Shown here one piece after another: positions 7,601-15,994 of a stretch of DNA of 15,994 nt. Position numbers and translations under genes: made by a program. The notes beneath the pieces are model-generated. The model did not search any database, was not told the DNA's origin, and worked only from the letters and a program-made list of their open reading frames with translations. The DNA is from Halieaceae bacterium (GTDB taxonomy: Bacteria; Pseudomonadota; Gammaproteobacteria; Pseudomonadales; Halieaceae): NCBI GenBank assembly GCA_009886815.1, contig QXYP01000119.1, forward strand, positions 1 to 15,994, written 5' to 3'. The stretch's first letter is position 1, and every line of letters begins with the position of its first letter.

Positions 7601-8507
7601 TCATAGCAAATGACTGCAGTCGACCAGTCCAACCTGCAGGTTGAAGGTTGCCACCCGCGTCGAACGCCAAGTTATCGAGCTTGGAAATACGACCGTCTTG
7701 ATGCGTCCAAATTAAGTCGGAGAGATCGAGTGACACCTCGATATTAGGTTCCAGAGAATTGCTTTGATACCAAAAATCAAAGTTTCCGTTCGCGTTAAAA
7801 CTGTAACCCAGCAGCGTGGACAGCCATTTAGCATTGGGAAGGTTTAAATGCCCATACAGCTCTCCCGCAAAGCGATCTAACTGCAAGATATCACCAACGC
7901 TCGAACCTGAAATACTAAGATACGAACTGTCCGGGCCGGTTAGCTCCACCGCGAGTTGGCGTTTACTTCCCGCTCGATGTAGGTCCAGAGTTAAGTCCAG
8001 TCGCTCACGACTGCCTTCTGCGCCCACCAGCCAAATCTCGGTTTGTTCAATGGTTACTTTACGAAACGCTACCAGCAGCCCAGCGGCTAAACGCGCCGCA
8101 CTACCGTTACCCCCATTGATCGATAAGGCGTCTACGGGTAGGTCTACCGCCAAACCGTTTAAACGAAGTGTGTCTAGACGAATTTGTCGGGCTAGCAATG
8201 AAGCCCAGGGGTCAACAGTCAGCGCTGCCGATTCAAAAGCGATGGGCAGGCCACTGGGGAGCACAATATGCAACCCGGTTACCTGAATACTGGGCTGAAA
8301 TTTTTCGACATCACCTTGAATATTAGCGATTTGATAGTTGAGCCCTGTCTGCTGTGCCAGCCAGTCAGCAACATTCTGCTGATACATGGGTAAGGCACTT
8401 AACAGCGCTCGAGCACCCGCAACATACACCGCCAAACAGACCACCAGCACGAGCATAGCCCGCCAAAGTGTGCGACCGAGAACTTGGTACATTCTCTCAA
8501 TCGACAT
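4650..8507 (-). CDS. yhdP: AsmA-like envelope protein YhdP
   Basis: YhdP belongs to the AsmA-like/TamB group of long proteins thought to bridge inner and outer membrane and carry phospholipids outward, partly redundant with TamB and YdbH in E. coli. At 1285 residues it is close to the E. coli length (1266). There is one N-terminal membrane anchor (about residues 14-36, WRAMLVLVVCLAVYVAGA), followed by a very long periplasmic region rich in alternating hydrophobic beta-strand sequence (DUF3971-like). The C-terminal AsmA-like part contains FNIVGTGGGFNFSSDIDL and LVENIPWVAALVGGIPVAAGAYLVSKVFEDQF, characteristic of the family. The ATG at 8507 has GGTGAAG upstream; Met6 (8492) is a possible alternative. 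It starts 6 bp after the maf stop. In relatives rng lies between these two genes and tldD follows; both are missing here. Confidence 0.95.
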   Translation of the reverse strand: MSIERMYQVLGRTLWRAMLVLVVCLAVYVAGARALLSALPMYQQNVADWLAQQTGLNYQIANIQGDVEKFQPSIQVTGLHIVLPSGLPIAFESAALTVDPWASLLARQIRLDTLRLNGLAVDLPVDALSINGGNGSAARLAAGLLVAFRKVTIEQTEIWLVGAEGSRERLDLTLDLHRAGSKRQLAVELTGPDSSYLSISGSSVGDILQLDRFAGELYGHLNLPNAKWLSTLLGYSFNANGNFDFWYQSNSLEPNIEVSLDLSDLIWTHQDGRISKLDNLAFDAGGNLQPAGWTGRLQSFAMSAADTGFTLDRFQIESRGDSLQFKTQAMDVGDLAAAVVASGLLPSKVSTIFSELRPSGSVLALEAELANWRQPLSDWSIMAQVHDISVQARKKAPGLLGLDGTVLASQMGAKAWIDTRNFTLDLPTVYRKPIEFTQVLGQLSASWDANTLYLHQGIFEGEHEEHHASALFGMAIPLVPNAAQGPPLAMYLDVGVPDASVDVRQNYIPYRIPDVLEEWLESSILGGGLSETSFSWRGGFKGFGSGLQSLQIGTVISDGSIKFQTDWPRIDDFEGALLVDTDRVSVWGRQGSISDAIVEGVSVEVDAARTAGELLASGQFRGEGTAALNLLRHSPIYNATSALLDDLELEGFVTGDLELAMDIRPPAAPPQVAVSTELSKAKVRSRLLALTLEDVEGGLDFNSETGFSGRNLQSTLFGQPVVAAIGVGRSGLDDADILDAKFVAEVSGSDLLLWSQNLAAYSQVGEDPPQLLSGKAQVTVDVAVGTGAQFNISSTLEGMTVALPEPLAKSAVEAAPLNIVLRPSAPVPLQAFWFERGQAQLFQDEAGIPGLALDLTPRPYPVLLPDNAIPAGIDIFGQMAHVELDPWLAVLRQVTFTNDRVSPQWPLRINTLKIDEVVVGTIAVEDVTLDVTPYATWHQLGINTAWLDAELTIPNDDQNIALIINQLDYDQLSGLSTVATDLYPLENEVRARRPPELPVALDVTVANLTFKEQALGAAKFRLSSAADALVIEDIQGQLAGMKLLEGSGLTWSESDQGRWITDLSVRAEVFDLQRTFTDLSLEPLVTTRSGVIQTDLAWPGGPTDLDLLALSGSAQVELKEGSFLPVSSGATGAVRLFSLLNLAGLFGRADVTRIFDPGVAFRSAAGQFEFSPGNVQIPEFNIVGTGGGFNFSSDIDLVTEMIDGELVVTLPLVENIPWVAALVGGIPVAAGAYLVSKVFEDQFLSLSSGVYAVKGNLSAPEVKFIRIFDAGSDVDLEGQTSEPPE

Positions 8508-8513
8508 GCTGCT

Positions 8514-9074
8514 TCACCGCTGTGCACCACAAAATTTATCGATTAAAGCTTTGGTTTCAGCGAGAGGCAGGCCCACCACGGACGAGTAGCTACCTTGTAT
8601 CTGTTGAACGAAAACACCGCCTCGCCCCTGAATCGCATAAGCCCCCGCTTTGTCCCAAGGTTCGGCAGTATCGAGATAACTCGCAATATCCCGCTTTGAT
8701 AGCTGTACGAAAGTGACGGTGGTGGTCACCACAAAACTCTCAATGGCGTCACCGCAGCGCGCCGCCACTCCCGTCATTACCTGATGGGATTGTCCCGAGA
8801 GCAGCGACAACATGTGCGTTGCGTCTTCATAGTCTTCAGGCTTTCCCAGGACATTATTGTTAATGGTCACCGTGGTATCAGCCCCAAGAACAAGTGCACC
8901 CTGCGCATCGACTGCGGAGGCTTTCATGATGGCCAAACGTGATACATAATTTCTTGGGGTCTCACCCTCGTTTCGACTCTCGTCAACGTCGGGTGTTATG
9001 CAGGTGAATTCAGGCCGCAAAAGTTCTAGCAATGACTGGCGTCTAGGGCTACCCGAGGCAAGCACGATTTGCAT
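8514..9074 (-). CDS. maf: Maf/YhdE nucleotide pyrophosphatase (dTTP/UTP type)
   Basis: Maf proteins hydrolyse non-canonical and some canonical nucleoside triphosphates to monophosphate plus pyrophosphate. The YhdE branch prefers dTTP, UTP and modified pyrimidines. The start is set at ATG 9074, which overlaps the mreD stop (TGATG); the frame extends upstream to 9113 but homology begins at MQIVLASGSPRR. The 186 residues show SGSPRR (7-12), DVDES (29-33), GADTTV with the catalytic-site aspartate Asp66, GKP (78-80), TGVAA (101-105) and AYAIQGRGGVFVQQIQGSY (145-163). The last segment resembles YhdE rather than the 7-methyl-GTP-specific YceF branch. It is the fourth gene of the mre operon, the standard position. 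The substrate call is by family only. Confidence 0.94.
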   Translation of the reverse strand: MQIVLASGSPRRQSLLELLRPEFTCITPDVDESRNEGETPRNYVSRLAIMKASAVDAQGALVLGADTTVTINNNVLGKPEDYEDATHMLSLLSGQSHQVMTGVAARCGDAIESFVVTTTVTFVQLSKRDIASYLDTAEPWDKAGAYAIQGRGGVFVQQIQGSYSSVVGLPLAETKALIDKFCGAQR

Positions 9075-9556
9075 CACTGAACCTCGTAATACCGTCTTAA
9101 AGATCTGAGGCAATTACGAACTGGCACCCAAAATAATAAGGAGGTTGCGGCCGGTAGGAGAAAGTCTGTACCGACATGCTGCCACCCTAGAAACGTTTCC
9201 AATCGCTGTTCAATCAGATGTACCAAAGAAATTAAAAGCCCCATGACAAGGCTCTGTTTCAATCCATCAAATTGGCGAATGCGTTGATAACTGACGAGAA
9301 TGACAAGCACTGCTAATACTGAGCCTACAGCTGTCGCACCGACGGGTGACCCGTCTAACAAATCGGTTAGAACACCCACCACACAGGCTAGAAGTACCCC
9401 CACCCGACCGGGTAATGCCAAGACCCAATAAAACAATACCAAAAGGGACCAATCGGGAACGAAGCCACGCCAAGACACCGGGACGGGTATGGCAACGATA
9501 AAAAGCGCCACAAAGATCGAGGCGAAAATTACCCAAGAGCCTCTTTCTGCAAACAC
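9074..9556 (-). CDS. mreD: Rod shape-determining protein MreD
   Basis: MreD is a small inner-membrane protein of the elongasome, working with MreB, MreC, RodZ, RodA and PBP2. The 160-residue product is almost entirely hydrophobic, with about five to six membrane segments. The family landmarks PDWSLLVLFYWVLALPGRVG and VGVLTDLLDGSPVGATAVGS are clear. The chosen start is GTG 9556, 2 bp after the mreC TAG; the ribosome binding site is weak, so coupling to mreC is likely. The stop overlaps the maf ATG by one base. Confidence 0.93.
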   Translation of the reverse strand: MFAERGSWVIFASIFVALFIVAIPVPVSWRGFVPDWSLLVLFYWVLALPGRVGVLLACVVGVLTDLLDGSPVGATAVGSVLAVLVILVSYQRIRQFDGLKQSLVMGLLISLVHLIEQRLETFLGWQHVGTDFLLPAATSLLFWVPVRNCLRSLRRYYEVQ

Positions 9557-9558
9557 AA

Positions 9559-10395
9559 CTATTGACTGCCACTGGGCGCAAGCTCGATCGCCAACATAAC
9601 ATGGCGTCCTCGGTCGAGACTCGCAATAGGCACAGCCATTACCTGGGAAAACGAGGAACCAGGCTGTTTAACAATGGTCTTTACAGTGGCCACTGGATAT
9701 CCCGCGGGAAACAGTCCGCCTAAACCCGACGTTACCAAAATATCCCCTTCTTCAATATCTGTGGTTGCTGCAATGTGTCTAACCACTAATCGATTTAGCT
9801 CTCCGGTTCCCTCCGCGAGACCTCGGACGCCACTGCGCAGCACCTGAACGGGCACAGCATGAGTGGCATCAGTAATCAGCAGCGCATGACTGCTGTACTG
9901 CCCAACGCGTACCACCTGACCCATTAAGCCATCAGCGCCTAACAATGGCTGCCCTACATGAACCGCGTCAGCAGTGCCTTTATCGATAACCAATTCATGA
10001 CGGGATCGCGCTGCGGTCATAGCGATAATTTCTGCAACCATAACCTCGCGCTCGAGGGTCTCGGCAGAGCGCAACAACGCGCGATAACGTCCATTCTCTG
10101 CCAGAACCGCGGCAAGCTTTTGGGTTTGCCCTTTGAGCACCAAATTTTCTTGCTCAAGGCGCTCTTTCTCGGATCGCAGGGTACTGTGAGACTGGAAAAA
10201 ATCGCCCAGCCCAATAAAGGCTGACTTGGGGGCTGCGGCCACGCGATAAGCAATCGCCGCCGTGTCTAGTGTAAATTGCCGCGGGGCTTCAAGGGCGGGG
10301 TGATCACGAAAATAAAAGAGAAGTAGCAGGCAGCACCCGATCGCGAGAGTGGCACGCCAACCCACATGCTTTTCTTTAAGAAATAGGGGTTTGAT
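9559..10395 (-). CDS. mreC: Rod shape-determining protein MreC (start codon uncertain, possibly ATC)
   Basis: MreC is a bitopic inner-membrane protein whose periplasmic domain contacts PBP2 and helps organise the elongasome. From the GTG at 10365 there are 268 residues: a membrane helix (about 6-19), a coiled coil (about 58-100, STLRSEKERLEQENLVLK) and two beta domains, including IDKGTADAVHVGQPLLGADGLMGQV and GDILVTSGLGGLFPAGYPVA. However, the ten codons upstream read IKPLFLKEKH in frame, which matches the canonical MreC opening (E. coli MKPIF) and supplies cytosolic basic residues before the membrane helix. No ATG, GTG or TTG lies between the in-frame TGA (10401-10399) and the GTG. The codon in the expected place is ATC (10395-10393), preceded by GAGGTGAGGTGAGCG. 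I give the longer form; 10365 is the conventional alternative. Confidence 0.9.
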   Translation of the reverse strand: MKPLFLKEKHVGWRATLAIGCCLLLLFYFRDHPALEAPRQFTLDTAAIAYRVAAAPKSAFIGLGDFFQSHSTLRSEKERLEQENLVLKGQTQKLAAVLAENGRYRALLRSAETLEREVMVAEIIAMTAARSRHELVIDKGTADAVHVGQPLLGADGLMGQVVRVGQYSSHALLITDATHAVPVQVLRSGVRGLAEGTGELNRLVVRHIAATTDIEEGDILVTSGLGGLFPAGYPVATVKTIVKQPGSSFSQVMAVPIASLDRGRHVMLAIELAPSGSQ

Positions 10396-10396
10396 C

Positions 10397-10411
10397 GCTC
10401 ACCTCACCTCA
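10397..10411 (-). promoter_or_regulatory. Putative ribosome binding site of mreC
   Basis: On the minus strand the sequence TGAGGTGAGGTGAGC ends two bases before the candidate ATC start. It contains tandem GAGGTGAG-like Shine-Dalgarno matches at suitable spacing for ATC 10395. It is about 30 bases further from the conventional GTG at 10365, which has only AAAGAAAAG in front of it. This placement is the main non-homology argument for the upstream start. Confidence 0.5.
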
Positions 10412-10429
10412 ACGTTGAAAAAGGAGAAC

Positions 10430-11703
<1,274 letters not shown>

Positions 11704-11991
11704 ATGATTACTATTCCCGCAGATGTGCTTTCGATGGCACAACTCGCTCGATTACGTATCGACGAAGACGCACTAGACGACGTAAGCGAGCGCTTTGGTC
11801 GAACCCTGCAGTTGGTTGCCGAGCTCGAGAAGATTGATACTGAAGGTGTTACGCCCATGTCTAATCCACACGACATGAACCAGCGCCTACGTCCTGACAG
11901 TGTGACCGAGAGCAACCAGCGGGAAGCACTACAGCAAAACGCCCCTGCGGTCGCAGATGGTTTTTTCCTCGTCCCTAAGGTTATCGATTAA
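11704..11991 (+). CDS. gatC: Asp-tRNA(Asn)/Glu-tRNA(Gln) amidotransferase subunit C
   Basis: GatC is the small structural subunit that wraps around GatA and GatB and stabilises the complex. The ATG at 11704 gives 95 residues, the normal length, starting [20 protein letters not shown]. The central segment [19 protein letters not shown] and the ending [21 protein letters not shown] are typical. The frame is open upstream to 11479, but the added residues are not GatC-like. There is no clear Shine-Dalgarno. The stop TAA overlaps the gatA ATG (TAATG). Confidence 0.94.
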   Translation: MITIPADVLSMAQLARLRIDEDALDDVSERFGRTLQLVAELEKIDTEGVTPMSNPHDMNQRLRPDSVTESNQREALQQNAPAVADGFFLVPKVID

Positions 11992-13469
11992 TGGCCTTGG
12001 AATCTTTAACATCGGCCTCAGCAACTGAGCTGGCATCGGCATTGCAAGCGGGAGAAACCTCAGCTCTTGAGCTAACCGAAGCCTGCTTCGATGCCATTGC
12101 GGCGCACAACCCCACAATTAATGCGGTCATTACCCTCTGTGAAGAATCTGCTTTGGCAGAAGCCAAAGCCGCAGATTTACAGTTGAGTGCGGGCACAGCA
12201 GGCCCCCTCACAGGTATACCACTGCTTCATAAAGATATTTTTTGCACCCGTAACGTCGCCACCACCTGCGCTTCAAAAATGCTCACAAATTTCATTCCTC
12301 CCTACGATGCCACCGTGGTCAGTCGACTCCAGGCAGCGGGGACGGTGATGCTGGGCAAAACCAACATGGATGAGTTTGCGATGGGCTCGTCCACTGAGAC
12401 CTCCGTGTTTGGCGTAACGCGCAATCCCTGGAACCTAAATTGTGTGCCTGGAGGAAGCTCTGGTGGCGCCGCCGCCGCCGTTGCCGCCGGTTTCGCGCCT
12501 CTCAGTACGGGCACCGACACAGGCGGATCGATTCGTCAGCCAGCCTCGTTGTGCGGAATCACCGGGTTAAAACCCACCTACGGGCGCGTCTCTAGGCTAG
12601 GCATTATTGCCTTCGCTTCGTCGTTGGACCAGGCAGGTCCTATGACGCGCACCGTTGAGGACGCTGCACTCATGCTGCAAGCCATGAGTGGCGTTGATGC
12701 GGGTGATTCAACCTCTGCCGATCTGGAAGTTCCCGACTTCACTGCCGGCCTAAATCAACCCATCGCCGGACTTAAAATTGGCATACCCAAAGAATATTTC
12801 AGCCACAATCTCGACCCGAGAGTTGCCGAAAAAATACACGAAGCGTTAAACGCACTGGTAAAAGAGGGCGCAGAACTCGTTGATATTGAGCTACCTCATA
12901 CTGAACAGGGCATTGCGACTTACTACATTATTGCTCCAGCAGAAGCGTCTACAAACCTCTCACGCTATGACGGCGTAAGGTTTGGCCACCGCTGTGACAA
13001 CCCCCTGAACCTGACCGATCTTTATGAAAGATCTCGCAGTGAGGGGTTTGGTGAAGAGGTGCAACGGCGTATTTTGGTAGGGACCTACGCGTTATCAGCG
13101 GGTTTTTACGATGCCTACTTTAAAAAAGCCCAGCAGGTGAGACGACTGATTAGCGAAGACTTCCAAAAAGCCTTCGAACGCTGCGACGTTATTGCGGGCC
13201 CCGCTGCGCCCGGCACGGCCTTTGAGCTCGGGGCAAAATCTGATGATCCTCTTGCCATGTATTTGGAAGACATTTACACCTTGTCAGTCAATCTGGCGGG
13301 GCTGCCCGGGCTGTCTATTCCCGCCGGGCTCATTGATGGAATGCCTGTAGGACTGCAATTAATAGGACGTTCTTTTGACGAGACCACCTTATTGAGAACG
13401 GGACATCGCTTTCAACTATGCACCGATCACCACCAAGCCAAACCCACATTAGCGGGAGTAAACCCATGA
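11991..13469 (+). CDS. gatA: Asp/Glu-tRNA amidotransferase subunit A (glutaminase)
   Basis: GatA releases ammonia from glutamine and channels it to GatB for conversion of Glu-tRNA(Gln) and/or Asp-tRNA(Asn). The 492-residue product carries the amidase signature. The Ser-cisSer-Lys triad can be placed by spacing: Lys81 in LLHKDIF, Ser156 in [15 protein letters not shown], and Ser180 in [12 protein letters not shown]. The intervals of 75 and 24 residues equal those of Lys79, Ser154 and Ser178 in the Staphylococcus enzyme. Conserved [11 protein letters not shown] and the C-terminal [10 protein letters not shown] and GLQLIGR are present. It overlaps gatC by one base at the start and gatB by four at the end, so the three subunits are probably made in a coupled ratio. 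Confidence 0.97.
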   Translation: MALESLTSASATELASALQAGETSALELTEACFDAIAAHNPTINAVITLCEESALAEAKAADLQLSAGTAGPLTGIPLLHKDIFCTRNVATTCASKMLTNFIPPYDATVVSRLQAAGTVMLGKTNMDEFAMGSSTETSVFGVTRNPWNLNCVPGGSSGGAAAAVAAGFAPLSTGTDTGGSIRQPASLCGITGLKPTYGRVSRLGIIAFASSLDQAGPMTRTVEDAALMLQAMSGVDAGDSTSADLEVPDFTAGLNQPIAGLKIGIPKEYFSHNLDPRVAEKIHEALNALVKEGAELVDIELPHTEQGIATYYIIAPAEASTNLSRYDGVRFGHRCDNPLNLTDLYERSRSEGFGEEVQRRILVGTYALSAGFYDAYFKKAQQVRRLISEDFQKAFERCDVIAGPAAPGTAFELGAKSDDPLAMYLEDIYTLSVNLAGLPGLSIPAGLIDGMPVGLQLIGRSFDETTLLRTGHRFQLCTDHHQAKPTLAGVNP

Positions 13470-14914
13470 GTTGGGAAGTGGTTATGGGGCTGGAAGTTCA
13501 CCTACAGCTTGCGACCAAGAGTAAAATATTTTCCGGTGCTGCCAATCAATTTGGCGCAGAGCCCAATGTTCAAGCTTGTGCAGTCGATCTTGGAATGCCT
13601 GGAATGCTGCCCGTGCTCAATAGCGAAGCCGTACGTTATGCCGTTATGTTTGGCTTGGCCATTGATGCTCGTTTGGGTACGCGGTCGGTTTTCGATAGGA
13701 AGAATTATTTCTATCCCGACCTTCCCAAAGGGTACCAAGTCAGTCAATTTTTTGAACCGATCGTTTGCGAAGGGGAATTTGAGATACCCATGGAAGACGG
13801 GTCGCTATTTCCAGTTCGAATAACTCGAGCACACCTTGAGGAAGACGCAGGGAAATCTGTCCATGACGCATATACCGGTCAAACTGGCGTTGACCTAAAC
13901 CGTGCTGGAACCCCTCTCCTTGAAATCGTTACTGAACCCGACTTCCGTACCGCTGCACAGGCAGTCGCGTATTTAAAAGCCCTACATTCGCTGGCCACCT
14001 ACCTGGGAATTTCAGATGGCAATATGGCAGAGGGCTCTATGCGCTGCGATATCAATATCTCTTTGCGACCCACCGGCAGCGACGAGTTTGGCACGCGTAC
14101 TGAAATCAAAAACGTCAACTCCTTCAAGTTCGTCGAGAAAGCCATTGCCATAGAAACCGAGCGACAACAGGATGTACTGGAGTCTGGAGGCACGATAACC
14201 CAAGAAACTCGGCTTTATGACGCCGATAAAAACGAAACTCGCGCCATGCGCTCAAAAGAGGTTGCCAACGATTATCGCTATTTTCCAGAGCCCGATTTAC
14301 TCCCCATTATTATTGATGAGGAATACATCGACGCCGTTAGGAGCGCCCTTCCTGAGCTTCCCAGAATCAAGCGAGCACGCTTCATCAGCGAATATGCTCT
14401 CAGTCAGTATGATGCCGCACTGCTCGTTGACACGCCCACTCTGGCAAACTACTTCGAGACAGCAGCAACCCAAAGTAAGGCTCCAAAATTGACCGCCAAC
14501 TGGATCTTGGGCGATCTTGCGGGCGCTTTGAATCGAGACAGCTTGCAGATCCATCAGTCGCCGGTGTCTGCTGAGTCCTTGGCAGGGCTCATCGTGCGAA
14601 TTGCCGACGACACGCTATCTAGCAAACTGGCGAAACAAGTGTTTGAAGGTTTATGGCAGCAAGAGGGTACTGCCGACGCCATCATTGAGGCCCGAGGCCT
14701 GAAGCAAGTGACCGATACCGGCGCACTCGAAGCCATGGTCGATCAAGTAATAGAAGACCATCCGGACCAAGTCACTCAGTACCGAGCTGCCGAAGAGAAC
14801 AAGCAAAAAAAGCTCCTGGGCTTTTTTGTCGGACAGGTAATGAAGGCCTCAAAGGGACAGGCAAACCCACAACTGCTCAACACATTGCTAGTCGCGAAGC
14901 TGCGGAGTTCCTAA
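13466..14914 (+). CDS. gatB: Asp/Glu-tRNA amidotransferase subunit B
   Basis: GatB binds the mischarged tRNA, activates its side chain with ATP and transfers the ammonia supplied by GatA. The chosen ATG at 13466 overlaps the gatA stop (ATGA) and has GGGAG about 8 bp upstream, giving 482 residues beginning [15 protein letters not shown]. The frame is open back to 13418 but that extension is not GatB-like. Motifs include [35 protein letters not shown] and the C-terminal YqeY-like tail [20 protein letters not shown] that recognises the tRNA elbow. The region that is CPVC in some GatBs reads CAVDLGMPG here, so that Cys pair is not complete, as I recall is usual in proteobacteria. Confidence 0.97.
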   Translation: MSWEVVMGLEVHLQLATKSKIFSGAANQFGAEPNVQACAVDLGMPGMLPVLNSEAVRYAVMFGLAIDARLGTRSVFDRKNYFYPDLPKGYQVSQFFEPIVCEGEFEIPMEDGSLFPVRITRAHLEEDAGKSVHDAYTGQTGVDLNRAGTPLLEIVTEPDFRTAAQAVAYLKALHSLATYLGISDGNMAEGSMRCDINISLRPTGSDEFGTRTEIKNVNSFKFVEKAIAIETERQQDVLESGGTITQETRLYDADKNETRAMRSKEVANDYRYFPEPDLLPIIIDEEYIDAVRSALPELPRIKRARFISEYALSQYDAALLVDTPTLANYFETAATQSKAPKLTANWILGDLAGALNRDSLQIHQSPVSAESLAGLIVRIADDTLSSKLAKQVFEGLWQQEGTADAIIEARGLKQVTDTGALEAMVDQVIEDHPDQVTQYRAAEENKQKKLLGFFVGQVMKASKGQANPQLLNTLLVAKLRSS

Positions 14915-14937
14915 GCTGTCATTATGTCTCTCAGCTT
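14913..14937. terminator. Weak hairpin between convergent gatB and smrA
   Basis: A perfect 6-bp inverted repeat AAGCTG/CAGCTT (14913-14918 and 14932-14937) with a 13-base loop spans the 16-bp gap and both stop codons. It has no T run and is not GC-rich, so it is at best a poor terminator. It is listed because nothing better separates the two convergent genes. Confidence 0.2.
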
Positions 14938-15533
14938 CCCTGCTGATCGTAAGGTACACGCCCTTTCAAAAAACGCTCTCTGTTTTCACGCTTTTTCTGA
15001 AGGTTTTTCCGCAGCAATACATACACCGCGCCGGTACCACCGTGCACCGGCTGGGCCGAATGAAATGCCTGGACCTCCTCCAAATCTTGTAACCAGCGAT
15101 TGACATAACCTTTTAAAACCGCAGTTTTTTCTTGTTCAGTTTTGCGCTGACCTTTGCCATGAAGAATCAAGACCGTACGCAATCCGTACTGCATAGCCTC
15201 TTGAATAAAACTATGTACATCTATCCGCGCTTGTTTCACTGAAAGCCGATGCAAATCTAGGCGAGCGTCAATGTCATACCGCCCCTGTCTCAGCTTCTTA
15301 TACACCCCATGCTGTATACCGGGACGTTTGAAAGCTAAAACGTACCAGGCATCAAGAGGTTCTATACCTTCGTCAACGAGCGAGTTCAGAAGCCCTTCCG
15401 GCTCCCCTTCCGCAGCCAGTCTGCGCGCCTTACCGTCGCCTTCATTTTCTTTTCGCAGCAGGCGCTCCCTGGCATCTCGTTTTAGGGGGGTGACGCCCAG
15501 CATCTCCGCTTGAAAAAACTCATCATCCGACAC
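14931..15533 (-). CDS. smrA: Smr-domain protein of the SmrA (YdaL) type
   Basis: Smr domains, related to the C-terminal domain of MutS2, act as nucleases in several proteins; SmrB in E. coli cleaves mRNA at collided ribosomes, while the role of SmrA is less clear. The Smr motifs are LDLH (residues 92-95 from the chosen start), LHGKGQ (about 124-129) and HGGTGAVYVLLRK (about 164-176). The N-terminal EMLGVTPLKRD and RPGIQHGVYKKLRQGRYD match the YdaL family, which supports SmrA rather than SmrB. I prefer GTG 15533 (200 residues, beginning MSDDEFFQAEM), with GGGGCAAGG in front. A GTG at 15563 would add 10 residues (MLSAKLWGKV) and overlap the likely promoter. Unlike E. coli YdaL, which as I recall reads LNLL here, the DLH residues are intact, so catalytic activity is plausible. 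Confidence 0.9.
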   Translation of the reverse strand: MSDDEFFQAEMLGVTPLKRDARERLLRKENEGDGKARRLAAEGEPEGLLNSLVDEGIEPLDAWYVLAFKRPGIQHGVYKKLRQGRYDIDARLDLHRLSVKQARIDVHSFIQEAMQYGLRTVLILHGKGQRKTEQEKTAVLKGYVNRWLQDLEEVQAFHSAQPVHGGTGAVYVLLRKNLQKKRENRERFLKGRVPYDQQGS

Positions 15534-15599
15534 AACCTTGCCCCACAATTTAGCGCTTAGCACTTTATACTGTCTTACCGATCAGGGAGGATCAAACAG
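15534..15599. promoter_or_regulatory. Divergent smrA / cysZ promoter region
   Basis: This 66-bp gap must serve both directions. The plus strand has TATACT (15566-15571) as a -10 candidate for cysZ and a strong ribosome binding site GGGAGG (15585-15590), 9 bases before the ATG. The minus strand of the same AT-rich block reads TATAAA, a -10 candidate for smrA. A 6-bp palindrome AGCGCT lies at about 15553-15558. No good -35 is seen for either direction. Confidence 0.4.
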
Positions 15600-15994
15600 A
15601 TGAATGGAAATTTAATCACAGGGGCGGGCTATTTCTTTCGCGGGCTCGCCATGCTGACAGACAAACGCCTGCGCGCTTTCGTTATTCTGCCGCTCTTCGC
15701 CAATATAAGCCTTTTTATTCTCTTTGGCGGGCTCGCATGGAGTTTTGTGGACAGCCTAGTTCAGTCTGCTGAGGCAGCACTGCCGAGCTGGCTGGGCTTT
15801 CTCACTTGGTTAATCGCACCCCTGCTATGGCTAATGGGGGGCTTGGCTACGGGATACTTGTCTACCCTTCTGGTGCTTGTGCTGACCTCCCCCTTCCATG
15901 CACTTCTTGCTGAAAAAGTGGAAGAGCAAATCACCGGGCAGTCAGTACCAGCCCTTGAAGGAATTGGTAACGCAGTGATTGCAATTCCTCGAGG
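15600..15994 (+). CDS. cysZ: Sulfate transporter CysZ, N-terminal part (cut by window end)
   Basis: CysZ (EI24 family) is an inner-membrane protein that takes up sulfate for cysteine synthesis. About 131 residues are visible from ATG 15600, beginning MNGNLITGAGYFFRGLAMLT, of roughly 250 expected. Family landmarks are DKRLRAFVILPLFANISLF, a second hydrophobic stretch (about residues 67-97, WLTW-like then LLVLVLTSPF) and FHALLAEKVEEQITGQ, all aligning with the E. coli protein. GGGAGG precedes the start. It is divergent from smrA. The rest of the gene, and whether cysteine-synthesis genes follow, lies outside the window. Confidence 0.92.
   Translation, partial: MNGNLITGAGYFFRGLAMLTDKRLRAFVILPLFANISLFILFGGLAWSFVDSLVQSAEAALPSWLGFLTWLIAPLLWLMGGLATGYLSTLLVLVLTSPFHALLAEKVEEQITGQSVPALEGIGNAVIAIPR

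Noticed and set aside
4798..8286. Several 60-156 residue plus-strand open frames opposite yhdP
   Set aside because: They are complementary shadows of the yhdP reading frame, with low-complexity content and no recognisable domains or ribosome binding sites.
9075..9113. Upstream maf start at 9113
   Set aside because: It would add 13 non-homologous residues overlapping mreD; MQIVLASGSPRR at 9074 fits the family and the TGATG junction.
12462..12490. Run of GCC/GCG triplets in gatA
   Set aside because: It encodes the conserved glycine/alanine-rich amidase signature [14 protein letters not shown] and is not an unstable repeat of interest.

Overview
This window is ordinary chromosomal core DNA of a gammaproteobacterium. 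The gene sets and their order (rpoN-hpf-ptsN-rapZ-npr, mreBCD-maf-yhdP, gatCAB) recall the Pseudomonas relatives. The moderate base composition and the protein sequences would fit a marine lineage such as the Cellvibrionales/OM60-NOR5 group; that placement is inference, not a measured assignment. Coding density is very high, with many ATGA, TAATG or TGATG overlaps. I see no RNA genes, insertion sequences, prophage, CRISPR or restriction/defence genes.

Left block (+ strand, 1-4644): the 3' half of rpoN (sigma-54), then hpf (ribosome hibernation), ptsN (EIIA-Ntr), rapZ (TTG start) and npr/ptsO, a tightly packed nitrogen-PTS cluster. After a 95-bp gap come mgtE (Mg2+ channel) and darP (ribosome-assembly factor), which overlap by 8 bp.

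Middle block (- strand, 11467 down to 4650): mreB, mreC, mreD, maf and yhdP, apparently one operon. It covers the rod-shape cytoskeleton, a nucleotide pyrophosphatase and a giant AsmA-like envelope protein. yhdP and darP face each other tail to tail with only 5 bp between their stop codons. In Pseudomonas and relatives, as I recall the order, this stretch also carries rng (between maf and yhdP), a nitrilase-like gene, tldD and pmbA (around darP). All four are absent here.

Right block (+ strand, 11704-14914): gatC, gatA and gatB, overlapping head to tail, encode the tRNA-dependent amidotransferase. They are divergent from mreB across a 236-bp regulatory gap. At the right edge lie smrA (- strand, Smr-domain nuclease-like) and, divergent from it, the start of cysZ (sulfate uptake), cut by the window end.

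The points most worth a second look are: the apparent loss of rng/nit/tldD/pmbA from a conserved neighbourhood; mreC, whose canonical N-terminus is readable only from a non-standard ATC codon behind a good ribosome binding site; and RapZ, which lacks the basic C-terminal residues used by the E. coli protein to bind GlmZ RNA. I found no convincing undescribed system.
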